Shown: positions 45,845 to 57,415, counted from the stretch's first letter. The stretch is DNA of 64,000 nucleotides from Peromyscus leucopus (GCF_004664715.2 NC_051069.1:72376647-72440646); one strand, 5' to 3'. The notes: generated by a model not told the origin, from the letters alone. Translations and numbers: made by a program.

Positions 45845-48800
45845 CTAGAATCCACCAATGAGTGAGTACATACCATAACTGTCTTTCTGGGTTTGGGTTA
45901 CCTCACTCAGGATGATTTTTTCTAGTTCCATCCATTTGCCTGCAAATTTCATGCTTTCATTGTTTTTCTCTGCTGAGTAGTACTCCATTGTGTATATGTA
46001 CCACATTTTTTTCATCCATTCTTCCGTTGATGGGCATCTAGGTTGTTTCCAGGTTCTGGCTATTACAAATAGTGCTGCTATGAACATAGCTGAGCATGTA
46101 TCTTTATGGTATGAATCAGCATTCTTTGGGTATATGCCCAAGAGTGGGATGGCTGGGTCTTGAGGTAGTTCGATTCCTAATTTTCTGAGAAACCGCCATA
46201 CTGATTTCCACAGTGGTTGTACAAGTTTACATTCCCACCAACAGTGGAGGAGTGTTCCCTTTGCTCCACATCCTCTCCAACATTGGTTGTCATTGGTGTT
46301 TTTGATCTTAGCCATTCTAACAGGTGTAAGGTGGTATCTCAGAGTCGTTTTGATTTGCATTTCTCTGATGATTAAGGATGTTGAGCATTTCTTTAAATGT
46401 CTTTCAGCCATTTGTAGTTCTTGTTTTGTGAATTCTCTGTTTAGCTCTTTAGCCCATTTTTTAATTGGACTGTTCAGTGCTTTGATGTCTAGTTTCTTGA
46501 GTTCTTTATATACTGTGGAGATCAATCCTCTGTCAGATGTGGGGTTGGTGAAGATCTTTTCCCAATCTGTTGGCTGTCTTTTTGTCTTATTGACTGTGTC
46601 TTTTGCCCTGCAAAAGCTTCTCAGTTTTGAGAGGTCCCATTTATTAATGGTTGTGCTCAGGGTCTGTGCTGTCGGTGTTTTATTTAGGAAATGGTCTCCG
46701 GTGCCAATGCATTCAAGAGTGCTTCCTATTTTCTTTTCTATTAAGTTTAGTGTAATTGGATTTATGTTCAGGTCTTTGATCCACTTGGACTTGAGTTTTG
46801 TGCATGGTGACAGATATGGATCTATTTGTAATCTTTTACATATTGAGATCCAGTTATGCCAGCACCATTTGTTGAAGATACTTTCTTTGTTCCATTGTAT
46901 AGTTTTGGCTCCTTTGTCAAAAACCAGGTGTTCATATGTGCATGGATTAATGTCAGGGTCTTCAATTCGATTCCATTGGTCCGTATGTCGGTTTTTATAC
47001 CAGTACCAAGCTGTTTTTATTATTATAGCTCTATAGTAAAGTTTGAGGTCCGGGATGGTGATGCCTCCAAGGGTTGCTTTATCGTATAGGATTCTTTTAG
47101 CTATCCTGGGTCTTTTGTTTTTCCATATAAAGTTGAGTATTTTTCTTTCCAAGTCTGTGAAGAATTGTGTTGGGATTTTGATGGGGATTGCATTGAATCT
47201 GTAGATTGCTTTTGGTAAGATTGCCATTTTTACTATGTTAATTCTACCTATCCATGAGCATGGGAGATCCTTCCATTTTCTGATATCTTCTTCAATTTCT
47301 TTTTTTAGAGATTTAAAGTTCTTATCAAAAAGGTCTTTCACTTGTTTAGTTAGTGTTATCCCAAGGTATTTTATATTATTTGTGGCTATTGTAAAGGGTG
47401 ATGTTTCTCTGACTTCTTTCTCAGCCCTTTTATCATTTGTGTATAGGAGGGCTACTGATTTTTTTGAGTTGATCTTATATCCTGCCACTTTACTGAAGGA
47501 GTTTATCAGCTGTAGAAGTTCCCTGGTGGAGTTTTTGGGGTCACTTATGTATACTATCATATCATCTGCAAATAGTGAAAGTTTGACTTCTTCCTTGCCA
47601 ATTTGTATCCCTTTGATCTCCTTTTGTTGTCTTATTGCTCTAGCTAGCACTTCTAGTACTATATTGAATAAATATGGGGAGAGTGGACAGCCTTGTCTTG
47701 TTCCTGAATTTAGTGGTATCGCTTTGAGTTTCTCTCCATTTAATTTGATGTTTGCTGTTGGCTTGCTATAAATTGCTTTTATTATGTTTAGAAATGTTCC
47801 TTGTATTCCTATTCTTTCTAAGACCTTTATCATGAAGGGTGTTGGATTTTGTCAAAGGCTTTTTCAGCATCTAGGGAGATGATCATGTGGTTTTTTTCTT
47901 TCAGTTTGTTTATATGGTGTATTACATTGACTGATTTCCGTATGTTGAACCATCCTTGCATCCCTGGGATGAATCCTACTTGGTCGTGATGGATGATTGT
48001 TTTGATGTATTCTTGGATTCGGTTTGCCAATATTTTGTTGAGTATTTTTGCATCAATGTTCATGAGGGAGATTGGTCTGTAGTTCTCTTTCTTTGTTGCA
48101 TCTTTGTGTGGTTTGGGTATCAGGGTAATTGTAGCCTCATAAAAAGAGTTTGGTAGTGTTCCTTCTGTTTCTATTGTGTGGAACACTTTGAAGAGGATTG
48201 GTATTAGTTCTACTTTGAAAGTCTGGTAGAATTCTGCACTGAAACCATCTGGTCCTGGGCTTTTTTTAGTTGGGAGACTTTTGATGACTGTTTCTATTTC
48301 TTTAGGGGTTATTGGTCTATTTAAATGGTTTATCTGGTCTTGATTTAATTTTGGTATTTGGTATTTATCCAGAAAATTGTCCATTTCTTCCTGGTTTTCC
48401 ATTTTTGTGGAGTACAGGTTTTTGAAGTATGATCTGATGATTCTCTGGATTTCCTCATTGTCTGTTGTTATGTCTCCCTTTTCATTTCTGATTTTGTGAA
48501 TTTGGGTGCTCTCTCTTTGCCTTTTGGTTAATTTGGCTAGGGGTTTGTCTATCTTGTTGATTTTTTCAAAGAACCAACTCTTTGTTTCATTGATTTTTTG
48601 TATTGTTCTCTTGTTTTCTATTTCGTTGATTTCAGCCCTCAATTTGATTATTTCCTGGCGTCTATTTCTCCTGGGTGAGTTTGTTTCTTTTTGTTCTAGA
48701 GCTTTCAGTTGTGCTGTTAATTCATTGGTATGGGATTGCTCTATCTTCTTTATGTGTGCATTTAGAGCTATGAATTTTCCTCTTAGCACTGCTTTCATAG

Positions 48801-49740
48801 TGTCCCATAAGTTTGGGTATGTTGTACTTTCATTTTCATTGAATTCTAGGAACTCTTTAATTTCTGTCTTTATTTCTTCCTTGACCCATTGATGTTTCAG
48901 GTGGGCATTATTCAGTTTCCATGAGTTTGTGGGTTTTCTATAATTTTTGTTGTTATTGAGTTCTAACTTTAAGGCATGGTGATCTGATAAGATACAGGAG
49001 GTTATTCCAATTTTTTTGTATCTGTTGAGATTTGTTTTGTGTCCAAGCATGTGGTCAATTTTTGAGAAGGTTCCATGGGGTGCTGAGAAGAAGGTATATT
49101 CTTTTGTGTTAGGATGGAATATTCTGTAGATATCTATTAGGTCCATTTGAGTCATAACATCTGTTAGGTCCTTTATTTCTTTGTTAAGTTTCAGTCTGGT
49201 AGATCTATCTTTTGGTGAGAGTGGTGTGTTAAAATCTCCCACTACTAATGTGTGGGGTTTGATGTGCGTTTTAAACTTTAGTAGTGTTTCTTTTATGAAT
49301 GTGGGTGCTTTTGTATTTGGAGCATAAATGTTTAGAATCGAGACTTCATCTTGGTGGATTTTTCCCGTGATGAATATGTAATGTCCATCCTGGTCTCTTT
49401 TGATTGATTTTAGTTTGAAGTCTATTTTATTAGATATTAGGATAGCTACACCAGCTTGTTTCTTAGGTCCATTTGCTTGGAAAACCTTTTCCCAGCCCTT
49501 TACTCGGAGGTAGTGTCTGTCTTTGGAGTTAAGGTGTGTTTCTTGTATGCAGCAGATGGATGGGTCCTGTTTTCTTATCCATTCTGTTAGCCTGTGTCTT
49601 TTTATAGGTGAGTTGAGACCATTGATATTGATGGATATTAATGACCAGTGATTGTTAATTCCTGTTATTTTTTTGGTTGTGTTGTGTTGTCCTTCTGTGG
49701 TGTATGTTGGTGTAGGATTATCTATTGCTTGATTTTTCAT
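45845..49740 (-). pseudogene. L1 ORF2: endonuclease/reverse transcriptase with one frameshift
   Basis: ORF2p nicks target DNA and copies L1 RNA at the nick. The 5' frame (49740-47830, 636 codons) holds the apurinic-type endonuclease: an Asn near residue 40, QETH with Glu67, GDFN with Asp169/Asn171, and SDHH with Asp253/His254. It continues into reverse-transcriptase blocks including KKSPGPDGF and QVGFIPG. The 3' frame (47833-45845, 662 codons) continues the polymerase with the FADD catalytic motif (residues 88-91 of that frame), then the C-terminal cysteine-rich motif CWRGC...LLHCWWEC. Together they are close to the usual L1 ORF2 length of about 1,280-1,300 residues. A single one-nucleotide frame change near 47833, in the polymerase core before the FADD motif, separates them; no other stop is seen. 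ORF2 overlaps the ORF1 end by 23 nt. An assembly error cannot be excluded. Confidence 0.95.
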
Positions 49741-50953
49741 GGATGTGTTTAGCTTCTTTGGGTTGAATTTTCCCTTCTAGTGCTTTTTGTAGGGCTGGGT
49801 TTGTGGATAGGTATTGATTAAATCTGGTTTTATCCTGGAATATTTTGTTTACTCCGCCTATGGTGATTGAGAGTTTTGCTGGGTATAATAATCTGGGTTG
49901 GCATCCGTGGTCTCTTAGTGTCTGCATGAGGTTTGTCCATGATCTTCTAGCTTTCATAGTCTCTATTGAGTAGTCTGGTGTTATTCTGATGGGTTTGCCT
50001 TTATATGTTACTTGGTCTTTTTCCTTTGCAGCTCTTAATATTTTTTCTTTATTCTGTGTGTTTAGTGTTTTGATTATTATGTGGCGAGGGGACTTTTTTT
50101 TTGGATCCAGCCTATTCGGTGTTCTGTAAGCTTCTTGTATCTTCATAGGTATTTCTTTCTTTAGGTTAGGAAAGTTTTCTTCTATGATTTTGTTGAATAT
50201 ATTTTCTGTGCCTTTGAGTTGGTATTCTTCTCCTTCTTCTATCCCTATTATTCTTAGGTTTGGTCTTTTCATGGTGTCCCAAATTTCCTGGACGTTTTGT
50301 GTTAGGACTTTTTTGTCTTTATTGTTTTCTTTGACTGATGAATCTATTTTCTCTATCATGTCTTCAGTGTCAGAGATTCTCTGTTCCATCTCTTGCAATC
50401 GGTTGGTTATGCTTGTTTCTGTAGTTCCTGTTCGTTTTGTCAGGATTTCTATTTCCAGCATTCCCTCAGCATGTGTTTTCTTTATTGTCTCAAATTCATT
50501 TTTCAGATCTTGGAATGTTTCTTTCATCTGTTTAATTGCTTTTTCTTGGCTTGATTTGATTTCTTCCCATTTTTTGTTCGTTTTTTCTTCCATTTCTTTA
50601 AGGGAGTTTTTTATTTCCTCTTTAATGGAGTTTTTCATTTCCTCTTTAAGGGAAGTTTTTATTTCCTCTTTAAGGGAGTTTTTTATTTCCTCTTTAAGGA
50701 AAGTTTTTATTTCCTCTTTAAGGTAGTTTTTCAATTCCTCTTTAAGGAAAGTTTTTATTTCCTCATTGAGGGAATGTTTTATTTCTTCTTTAAGGGCCTC
50801 TATCATCTTCTTAATGTCATTTTTAGGGTTGATTTCTTCTGTTTCTTCTGTCATGGTATGTTTAGGTCTTGCAGGTGTAGAATCACTAGGTTCTGATGTT
50901 GCCATATAGGTCTTTATGTTGTTGCCTGTATTTTTGCACTGGCGTCTACTCAT
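49718..50953 (-). CDS. L1 ORF1 protein (RNA-binding chaperone), intact
   Basis: ORF1p is a trimeric nucleic-acid chaperone that coats L1 RNA in cytoplasmic particles. This 411-residue frame is open from ATG to stop. Residues 1-45 form a polar leader. Residues 46-205 are a predicted coiled coil; residues 53-116 consist of eight copies of an eight-residue unit (such as FLKEEIKN), encoded by a 24-bp tandem array at 50606-50797. Residues 228-310 match the L1 RRM ([12 protein letters not shown]), and residues 315-390 the C-terminal domain with ITPDYS and the conserved ARR at 335-337. Rodent ORF1p is usually about 360-370 residues, so the extra length fits the repeat expansion. Its last 23 nt overlap the start of ORF2, as is usual for rodent L1. 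Confidence 0.95.
   Translation of the reverse strand: MSRRQCKNTGNNIKTYMATSEPSDSTPARPKHTMTEETEEINPKNDIKKMIEALKEEIKHSLNEEIKTFLKEELKNYLKEEIKTFLKEEIKNSLKEEIKTSLKEEMKNSIKEEIKNSLKEMEEKTNKKWEEIKSSQEKAIKQMKETFQDLKNEFETIKKTHAEGMLEIEILTKRTGTTETSITNRLQEMEQRISDTEDMIEKIDSSVKENNKDKKVLTQNVQEIWDTMKRPNLRIIGIEEGEEYQLKGTENIFNKIIEENFPNLKKEIPMKIQEAYRTPNRLDPKKKSPRHIIIKTLNTQNKEKILRAAKEKDQVTYKGKPIRITPDYSIETMKARRSWTNLMQTLRDHGCQPRLLYPAKLSITIGGVNKIFQDKTRFNQYLSTNPALQKALEGKIQPKEAKHIHEKSSNR
50606..50797 (-). repeat. 24-bp tandem array inside L1 ORF1
   Basis: Eight 24-bp units (plus-strand form 'tttatttcctctttaagg' plus six bases) encode successive KEEIK-type octapeptides. Units alternate in their last codons (KT then KN), suggesting growth by 48-bp duplication. 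Confidence 0.9.
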
Positions 50954-52412
50954 CTCTTCCTCTGTGAGGTGCAGGTGGTGTCTATGTCTGAGAGTGCCTC
51001 TCTTGTTCTAATTTTTAGTCTTGGTTTAGTAGTGGTTCTTGGTTAAATTGGTGCTATTGGGCTATTTCTTCAGGGGCAGCTGATTTCGATCAGTGAATTA
51101 TATACTTATGATTCTGGTGATCTGGTTTGGTGTCTGGGTAGCACCTTCTTCTGTGTTCCCAGGTCACGTTTTGTTCATTTGTCAACTCCTCAGCTGATCT
51201 TGTTTCTTCAGACTTTAAACTGTAGGCATCTGAATCCTCTCCCAGATGGGTTTCAGCTGAGCAGGGTAGTCTCACCAACACCTCCAAGTTGTTGGGTTTC
51301 ACAGGATCAGCAGCTGGGCCCTAGGTTGTCCTCAGACGGAGTGTTCAGATTCGTTCTGGTTCTGACCCACCGAGATAGCTTCTTCCCCAGATGTTGGGGT
51401 TAGGGGCGTCCCTGTTCCAAGCTGCGTCTGCTTGTCTCCGTCCCTCGGCCTGTTTACCTCTGCAGTCTGCTGCCGGGCCTGTATGTCCCTGTCAGCTGCC
51501 GCTGGGTCTGTCTGCCTCTGGGGGCCGCCACCGGGCCTGAATGTCTCTGCAGGCTGCAGCCGGGACTGGATATCCCTGTCAGCTGCCGCCGCTGGGCCCG
51601 TCTACCTCAGCGGGCTGCCGCCGGGCCCGTTTACCTCAGCGGGCCGCTGGGCCTGTCTACCTCAGTGGGCTGCCGCCGGGCCCGTTTACCTCAGCGGGCC
51701 GCTGCTGGGCCCGTCTACCTCCACAGGCCGCCGCCACAGGCCTACCTGCGTCTGCTTGTCTTCATCGCCGCCGGGCCTGTCTACCTCTGTGGACCGCCGC
51801 TGGGCCTGAATGTCTCTGCCGGCTGCCGCCGGGCCTTAATGTCCCTGTCGGCTGCCGCCGCTGGGCCCGTCTACCTCAGCGGGCTGCTGCTGGGCCCGTC
51901 TACCTCCACAGGCCGCCGCCACAGGCCTACCTGCGTCTGCTTGTCTCTGCCTCCGGGCCTGTCTACCTCTGTGGGCCGCCGCTGGGCCTGAATGTCTCTG
52001 CCGGCTGCCGCCGGGCCTGAATGTCCCTGTCGGCCGCTGCCGCCGGGCCCGATTACCTCAGCAGGCCACCGCTGGGCCTGTCTACCTCTGTGGGCCACCG
52101 CTGGGCCTGAATGTCTCTGCCGGCTGCCGCCGGGTCTGAATATCCCTGTCGGCTGCCGCCGCTGGGCCCGTCTACCTCAGCGGGCTGCTGCTGGGCCCGT
52201 CTACCTCCACGGGCCCCCGCCACAGGCCTACCTGCGTCTGCTTGTCTCTGCCGCTGGGCCTGTCTACCTCTGTGGGCCACCGCTGGGCCTGAATGTCTCT
52301 GCCGGCTGCCGCCGGGCCTGGATATCTCTGTCGGCTGACGCCGGTGGGCCCGTCTACCTCAGCGGGCTGCTGCTGGGCCCATCTACCTCCACGGGCCGCC
52401 GCCGCAGGCCTC
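50954..52412 (-). promoter_or_regulatory. L1 5' UTR with GC-rich higher-order repeat promoter
   Basis: The outer part (about 51450-52412) is a CpG-rich array of about 30-bp subunits, each beginning 'gggcc' on the plus strand. Six kinds of subunit recur in fixed order, giving a larger unit of about 182-185 bp; the marker 'cctacctgcgtctgc' starts at 51741, 51926 and 52227. The inner part (50954-51450) is a non-repeated tether. By analogy with mouse L1 monomers the array should act as an internal RNA polymerase II promoter; this is inferred. Because units are often multiples of three, Ala/Gly/Pro-rich frames occur on both strands and are artefacts. Confidence 0.85.
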
Positions 52413-52427
52413 TCAAGTTATTTTTTT
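52413..52427. repeat. Target-site duplication, right copy (young L1)
   Basis: The 15-mer tcaagttattttttt matches the left copy at 45256 exactly. Confidence 0.9.
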
Positions 52428-52429
52428 GA

Positions 52430-54165
52430 AGGAAAGCTTACCTTCAGGACAAATACATAGCCCTCTCAAGCCTCATACAGTTACAGGTTTGGGTAAAACA
52501 ATGGCTTCTCCATTGTATGGCCCAGTGGCAGGGGGAAAGCCCATATCATGCTCTGTGATGGAGGGCAGCAGCCAGCACCATCTTATGAGAGGCTCTATTG
52601 TTAAAAGAGGAATTTACTTGGGGCCTGGGAATATGGAACAACCACAGGTCAGAGAGCTTAGCGGGCTTGCCATAACCCCTGAGCAATGGGAGGCCTTGAA
52701 AGGCAGTTGTAGTGAGCATGAGGAATGGAAAAAACCAAAACAGGCGAGGCCTAGGGGTTCAGGGCTAGAGGCTGGGCTCAGGCTGGGAAATGCAGACAAA
52801 GACAGCCCTGCCTTCCACAACTGGTAGCGAGGGACAGATATCATCCCCTGAGAATAGCTTGTAGTTTGATAGCTCTGAACCTAAGGCCAGTGGATAGATA
52901 AAATTCTGTATCCATCTTTCAGTGTTATAGTGCGTGAGAACTCTGAAATTCCAAGGGTATACCTGATACCCAATGCAACATCCCTCCGGCAGAGTGATTC
53001 AGTGGCCAAGGCCATCCTCTGAGTATGTTGATCTCAGGGTCATTATTGCTTTCTACCCTCCAACCTCACTTAGGAGACAGCCCTTTCCTCCAGCTAAAAA
53101 GTTAACTGGCCTAGGGATGTGATTTGGGAAGTCTCTGGAAGATGATGGGGTCTGAGCAGTTCACAGAATGCGGGGTACATCCAATAGAGGCCCCTGAGGA
53201 AGACAGCGCTGGTGGACATCAGATTCTTGTCCAATACAGATTCAACCATGGCAAAACGATAGGAGAGTTTGGTCCACAAGATCATCTAGCCTCTCCATCT
53301 GCTGCTATAACTACCTCCTTATGCATCCATGTAATTAGCAGTCTCCAATTCTGCAGGACCCAGGAAGAACTGCTCCAAAACCTCAACCTTTTCTTTTCTT
53401 TTTCTTCCCATGTGTTTACCTTCCTCCTATGTATTTAGCATGTTTTTAATGTCATTGCATTAATTTTTATGTGTTTGTATTTGTTACTTTCCTTTAAATA
53501 TTTATCTAGTTCTGTTTATGCATTTTCTTTTGATTTGGGGCAATATTGCTTCCTTACTTTCTTTTTGTTTTTTTCTTTCTCCCCACCCCTAGCCCTTGTG
53601 TTTCCTTCTTTCCTCCTCTCTCTACATTTAGTAGCATTTGACTTCACATAGCTTTAAAAAAAAAACATTCTTTTTTCAATATTTTAAAGCATTCTTCTTA
53701 AATGTATCTAATTTTTTAATTTTAATTTTCTCATTATTGGGAAATAATTTTGCTTTTTTTCCCCTGTTCCTTTTAATTGTTTTCTAATCTCTTGCTTTCT
53801 CCTCCATCATGTTCTTTTCCACTTCCCTTCTTTCTCCATTTGTTTAACCTTGTGTCTCTTCTATTTGTCCCCTTCCCTTGTCTCTTTCCTTTAGCTCACT
53901 CAGTTACTCTTTTAATACTTGTCTGAAGTAATTTCTGACTTTATACCACATTCTCCAGTAGTTCTGCCATTTCACTTTTATAATCATTGATAATATGTGG
54001 CCATAATTGATCTTGTGTATTCCTGGATCTTGTGTGGTTTGATGTTGTCACTCTTAGAGAAGTTTGTTTCTTGATTTCTGGAGCTGTAGATCAAGCCTTC
54101 AAGAGTAGACTGCTCCAGAACTACTTCACTGCTAGAAACATCTCCCCCTCAAAAAACTGAGAGGA
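52430..54165. other. Unassigned sequence right of the L1
   Basis: 52430-53400 has balanced composition and short open frames (for example 52426-52827) but no domain I recognise. 53400-54160 is T-rich, resembling a decayed transposon without a clear match. Confidence 0.4.
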
Positions 54166-54171
54166 GACTAT

Positions 54172-54585
54172 CTTAGTTGGGATTACTATTGCTGTGATGA
54201 AACACCATGACCAAAAGCAAGTTGGGAAGGGGTTTATTTGGCTTCCACATCAGTTTTCATCATTGAAGGAAGTCAGGTCAAGAACTCTACCAGAGCAGAC
54301 AGGAGCCTGGAGGCAGGAGCTGATGAAGAGGCCATAGAGAAGTGTTGTTTATGACTTGTACCTATGGCTTTCTCAGCCTACTTTCTTATAGACTCCAGCA
54401 CCACTAACCAGGGTGGCTCCCACTGACACTGGGCTGGGCCATCCCACATCAATCACTAACTAAGAAAATGTCCTACAGTCTTGCCTATAGCATGATCTTA
54501 TGGAGGCATTTTCTCAATTGAGGCTCTCTGTTCTTCAACGACTCTAGCTTGTGTCAACTTGACATAAAACTAGCCAGCATCCAAG
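54172..54585 (-). mobile_element. MT-type MaLR LTR, minus strand
   Basis: It starts 'tcttagttgggattactatt' and ends 'gtgtcaacttgacataaaac'. Reversed, it shows 'agccaaataaacc' and 'ggtcatggtgtttcatcac', the MT-type end. It is the same family as the element at 57011, in opposite orientation. Confidence 0.85.
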
Positions 54586-55051
54586 CATACATGTGCAAAT
54601 CACAACATAGAAACGCAGAAGACATGAAAACTCAAGGCAGCAATTTTCCAAAAATCAGTTTTCAAACTACTGAACTCAAAGATAATATGTAAGATGCCAG
54701 ATGGACTCTAAAGCTTTTCTGATAAAAATGATCAATTGCTTAAAAGAAGACACAAATGACCAGATGGATTCAATCTAGAATCCAGCAGGGAAAATCAGCA
54801 ACACAGAGAACAAAATCAATAAAATGGATGATATTCAGCAATATAAATACAAGCAAATTGAGATCTTTTTTTTTAGAAAAAAATTCTACTCAATAAGTAG
54901 AAACTAGTCAACATTTAACAATTAAATGACTCAAACAATACAATCTAGTGAAGAGCATTAAAATCAACCAAATGACCACACAGAAGAAAGAATATCAGAA
55001 TAGTAGAGACGAACAAGGTTGACAAAACACTACATTAAGACAGCAGTGAGG

Positions 55052-55202
55052 GCCAGGGGGTGGTGGTGCACACCGTTAATGCCAGCATTTGGGAGGCAGA
55101 GGCAGAGGCAAACAGATCTCTGTAAGTTCAAGGCCAGCCTGGTCTACAGAGTGAGTGCCAGGACAGCCACTCTGTCAGAAACTCTGTCTTGAAGGGAAAA
55201 AA
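55052..55202 (+). mobile_element. B1 SINE, intermediate age
   Basis: A full B1 is flanked by a 15-base duplication with one difference: aagacagcagtgagg (55037-55051) and aagacaacagtgagg (55203-55217). Confidence 0.92.
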
Positions 55203-56400
55203 AAGACAACAGTGAGGAAAAAGAAGTGTATACGACAACAGTATCCAAGAACTCTTGTAAATAATCAAGAGACCAAACCTAAAGAATCCACAGGGTGGAA
55301 GAGGAGCTGAGATTATACATATAAGGAATTTATTTAATGAAATTATAGGAGAAAATTATCCAATCTAGCAAAAGAAATAGATATCTAAAAATGAGTCATT
55401 TAAAGCTCCAAGTACACATGATCAAAGAAGTTTATTTAGATTTCAAAAGCATAAACCAAAGTAACAATATTAAAGTCTGAAAGGAAAAATGCCAATATAT
55501 CTACAAAGGCAGAAATATCAGAAGACCATCAGATCCCTTATCAGTAAAGAACAAAGAAAACAAGGAATTTCAAGTTCTGAAAGCAAATAACTGCCAACCA
55601 AGACTGGAAAATCATCTAAGATTGCTGATGAAATAAGGAAATGTCAAGAGAAGCACAGACTAAGACAGCTTATGGCCACCGAGCTATCATTGCAGAAGGC
55701 ACTTAGAGAAACGATATACACAGAGAATGGAGTCAAGGTTTCAATCATGAAACCATAGGAAAGAAAAATTATATGGAGTAGTTGAATGAAGAAAGCAAGA
55801 AGGAATCCTTCATGCCCAATGCAGTAAATCATCAAACACCTGATATAAATTGGGGTAAGATTTATATGAACAGGGGAGAAATGAAAGAATAAGCATTAGT
55901 CCAATAAGGAAAAAAAATGAGAAAGTTACAGGAATGAGTAAATATCTGTCAATAGTAACATTAAATGAATATGGCCTCCATTCACCAATAAGGAACTACA
56001 GATTGGCTGACTGGATTAAAAAGCTAGATCTAATTGGCTGTTTTTTCTAAGAAACAGACCTCACTGGTAAAGAACCTTGCATACTGAGAGTAAAGGGGTG
56101 TAAGATCATTTATCAAGTGAACAGAAACCAAAACCAAGCTGTCACAGATAATCTGATATCTGATAAATAAGACTCAAACCAAAATTAGTCAGATGAGATA
56201 AAGAAAACCATTCTGTACTAAGCATGACAATTCAGTTAATTAAAAGATAAAACAATTGTAAATATATATGTGCAAATGTTCGGGCTTCAAATTTCATAAA
56301 GCAGTCACTAATGGACACAAAAAGTCTGATATGTCATGATATAAGAACAATAGCTGATTTCAATACCCCACTCTCATTTTTAAATGGGTTATAAAAAAAA

Positions 56401-56477
56401 AAGTTGGAGTGATATACAGAGATTAGTGTGGTGCCTGTGCAAGAATGACATGAAAATTTGTAAAGCATTTGTATTTA
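56401..56477 (+). pseudogene. 5'-truncated U6 snRNA retropseudogene
   Basis: The segment 'gttggagtgatatacagaga' followed by 'ttagtgtggtgcctgtgcaa', 'gaatgacatgaaaatttg' and 'taaagcattt' aligns by eye with the central and 3' parts of U6 spliceosomal RNA: the ACAGAG box is present (ACAGAGATT). The 5' stem is missing, substitutions are many, and no U6 promoter (TATA/PSE) is visible. It sits inside the decayed L1, downstream of an A run. Confidence 0.8.
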
Positions 56478-56554
56478 AAAAAGATCAGAAAGATCTTAGG
56501 TAAATAACATAAAAGAGCACCTCAAGTTCTTACAAGAAACAAGACCATCAGGCT

Positions 56555-56740
56555 AGAGAGATGGTTCAATGGTTAAGAGCACAAGTAGCTCTTCCAGAGG
56601 TCCTGAGTTCAATTCCCAGCAACCACATGGTGGTCCACTACCGTCTATAATGAGATCTGATACCTTCTTCTGGTATACAGGGACACATGCAGGCAGAACA
56701 CTATATACATAATAAATAAATAAATCTTAAAAAAAAAAAA
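56555..56740 (+). mobile_element. B2 SINE
   Basis: 'gctagagagatggttcaatg', 'gttaagagcacaagtagctc' and 'tcccagcaaccacatggtgg' are B2 landmarks, with an 'aataaataaataaatc' and A tail. Confidence 0.95.
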
Positions 56741-57010
56741 AGACTATTCCAAACCCCAAAGCAGTAGACAGCAAGAAATGATGATTGAAGCAGAAATAAA
56801 TGAAACAGAGACTAAAAGAACTGGACTCTACCAAAGATCAGTTTCTTTGAGTAGATAAAGGACTGATAATACTCAAGCCAAGAGAGAACAAGGACCATGA
56901 TTAATAAAATTGGAAATGAAAACAGGAATGTTACTATAGATTCCAGTGAAATCCAGAGAATCATTAGGGGCTACTTTGAAAAAAATCACATTCCACACGA
57001 CTTGGTCAGT

Positions 57011-57415
57011 TGTATGTCAACTTTGATATGTTAGAGTTATCTAGGAAGAGGAGCATCATCTGAGAAAATGTCTCCATCAGATTGCATGTAGTCAAATGCT
57101 AGGGCATTTTCTTGATTAACGATTGATGTAGGAGGGCCCATCCCACTGGGAGTGCTGCCATCCCTGGGTAGGTGGTCCTGAGTTGTATAAGAATATCTAT
57201 CTGGCAAAGCCATGAGGATCAAGCCACTAAGCAGCAACCCTCTGTGGCTTCTGCTTCAGTTTCTGCCTCCCGCTTCCTGCCTTGAGTTCCTTCCGTTGAC
57301 TTCATTCAATGATGAACTGTGATTTGGAAGTGTGAGCCAAATAGACTCTTTCCTCTCCAAGCTGCTTTTGACCATGGTCTTTAAAACAGCAATAGAAATG
57401 TAATTAATACATCCT
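57011..57415 (+). mobile_element. MT-type MaLR LTR, plus strand
   Basis: It runs from 'tgtatgtcaactttgatatg' through 'gggcattttcttgattaac', 'ggtaggtggtcctgagttgt' and 'gtgagccaaatagactcttt' to 'aaaacagcaatagaaatg'. It is inserted in the decayed L1. Confidence 0.88.

Larger units (their letters stand above)
45271..52412 (-). mobile_element. Full-length young L1 (LINE-1) retrotransposon
   Basis: A 7.14-kb non-LTR retrotransposon on the minus strand, complete from GC-rich 5' UTR (52412-50954) through ORF1 (50953-49718), ORF2 (49740-45845) and 3' UTR to an A-rich tail (T run at about 45306-45317 on the plus strand). It is flanked by perfect 15-bp target duplications. ORF1 is intact and ORF2 carries one frameshift, so the insertion is recent in evolutionary terms. 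The long plus-strand frames inside it (for example 46287-47036, 47235-47771 and 50184-50726) are antisense shadows. Extra non-A sequence between the T run and the left duplication suggests a heterogeneous tail. Confidence 0.97.

Noticed and set aside
46287..47771. Long plus-strand open frames of 178-249 codons with hydrophobic residues
   Set aside because: They are antisense to L1 ORF2; the minus-strand frames carry the endonuclease and polymerase motifs.
50184..50726. Plus-strand 180-codon Ser/Phe/Ile-rich open frame
   Set aside because: Antisense of the lysine/glutamate-rich repeat in L1 ORF1; its periodicity comes from the 24-bp array.
51432..52429. Several Ala/Gly/Pro/Leu-rich open frames on both strands
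   Set aside because: They arise from the GC-rich tandem promoter subunits, many of which are multiples of three bases.
52426..52827. 133-codon plus-strand frame right of the L1
   Set aside because: No recognisable domain, no splice context, and it begins at the edge of the L1 target duplication; treated as chance.
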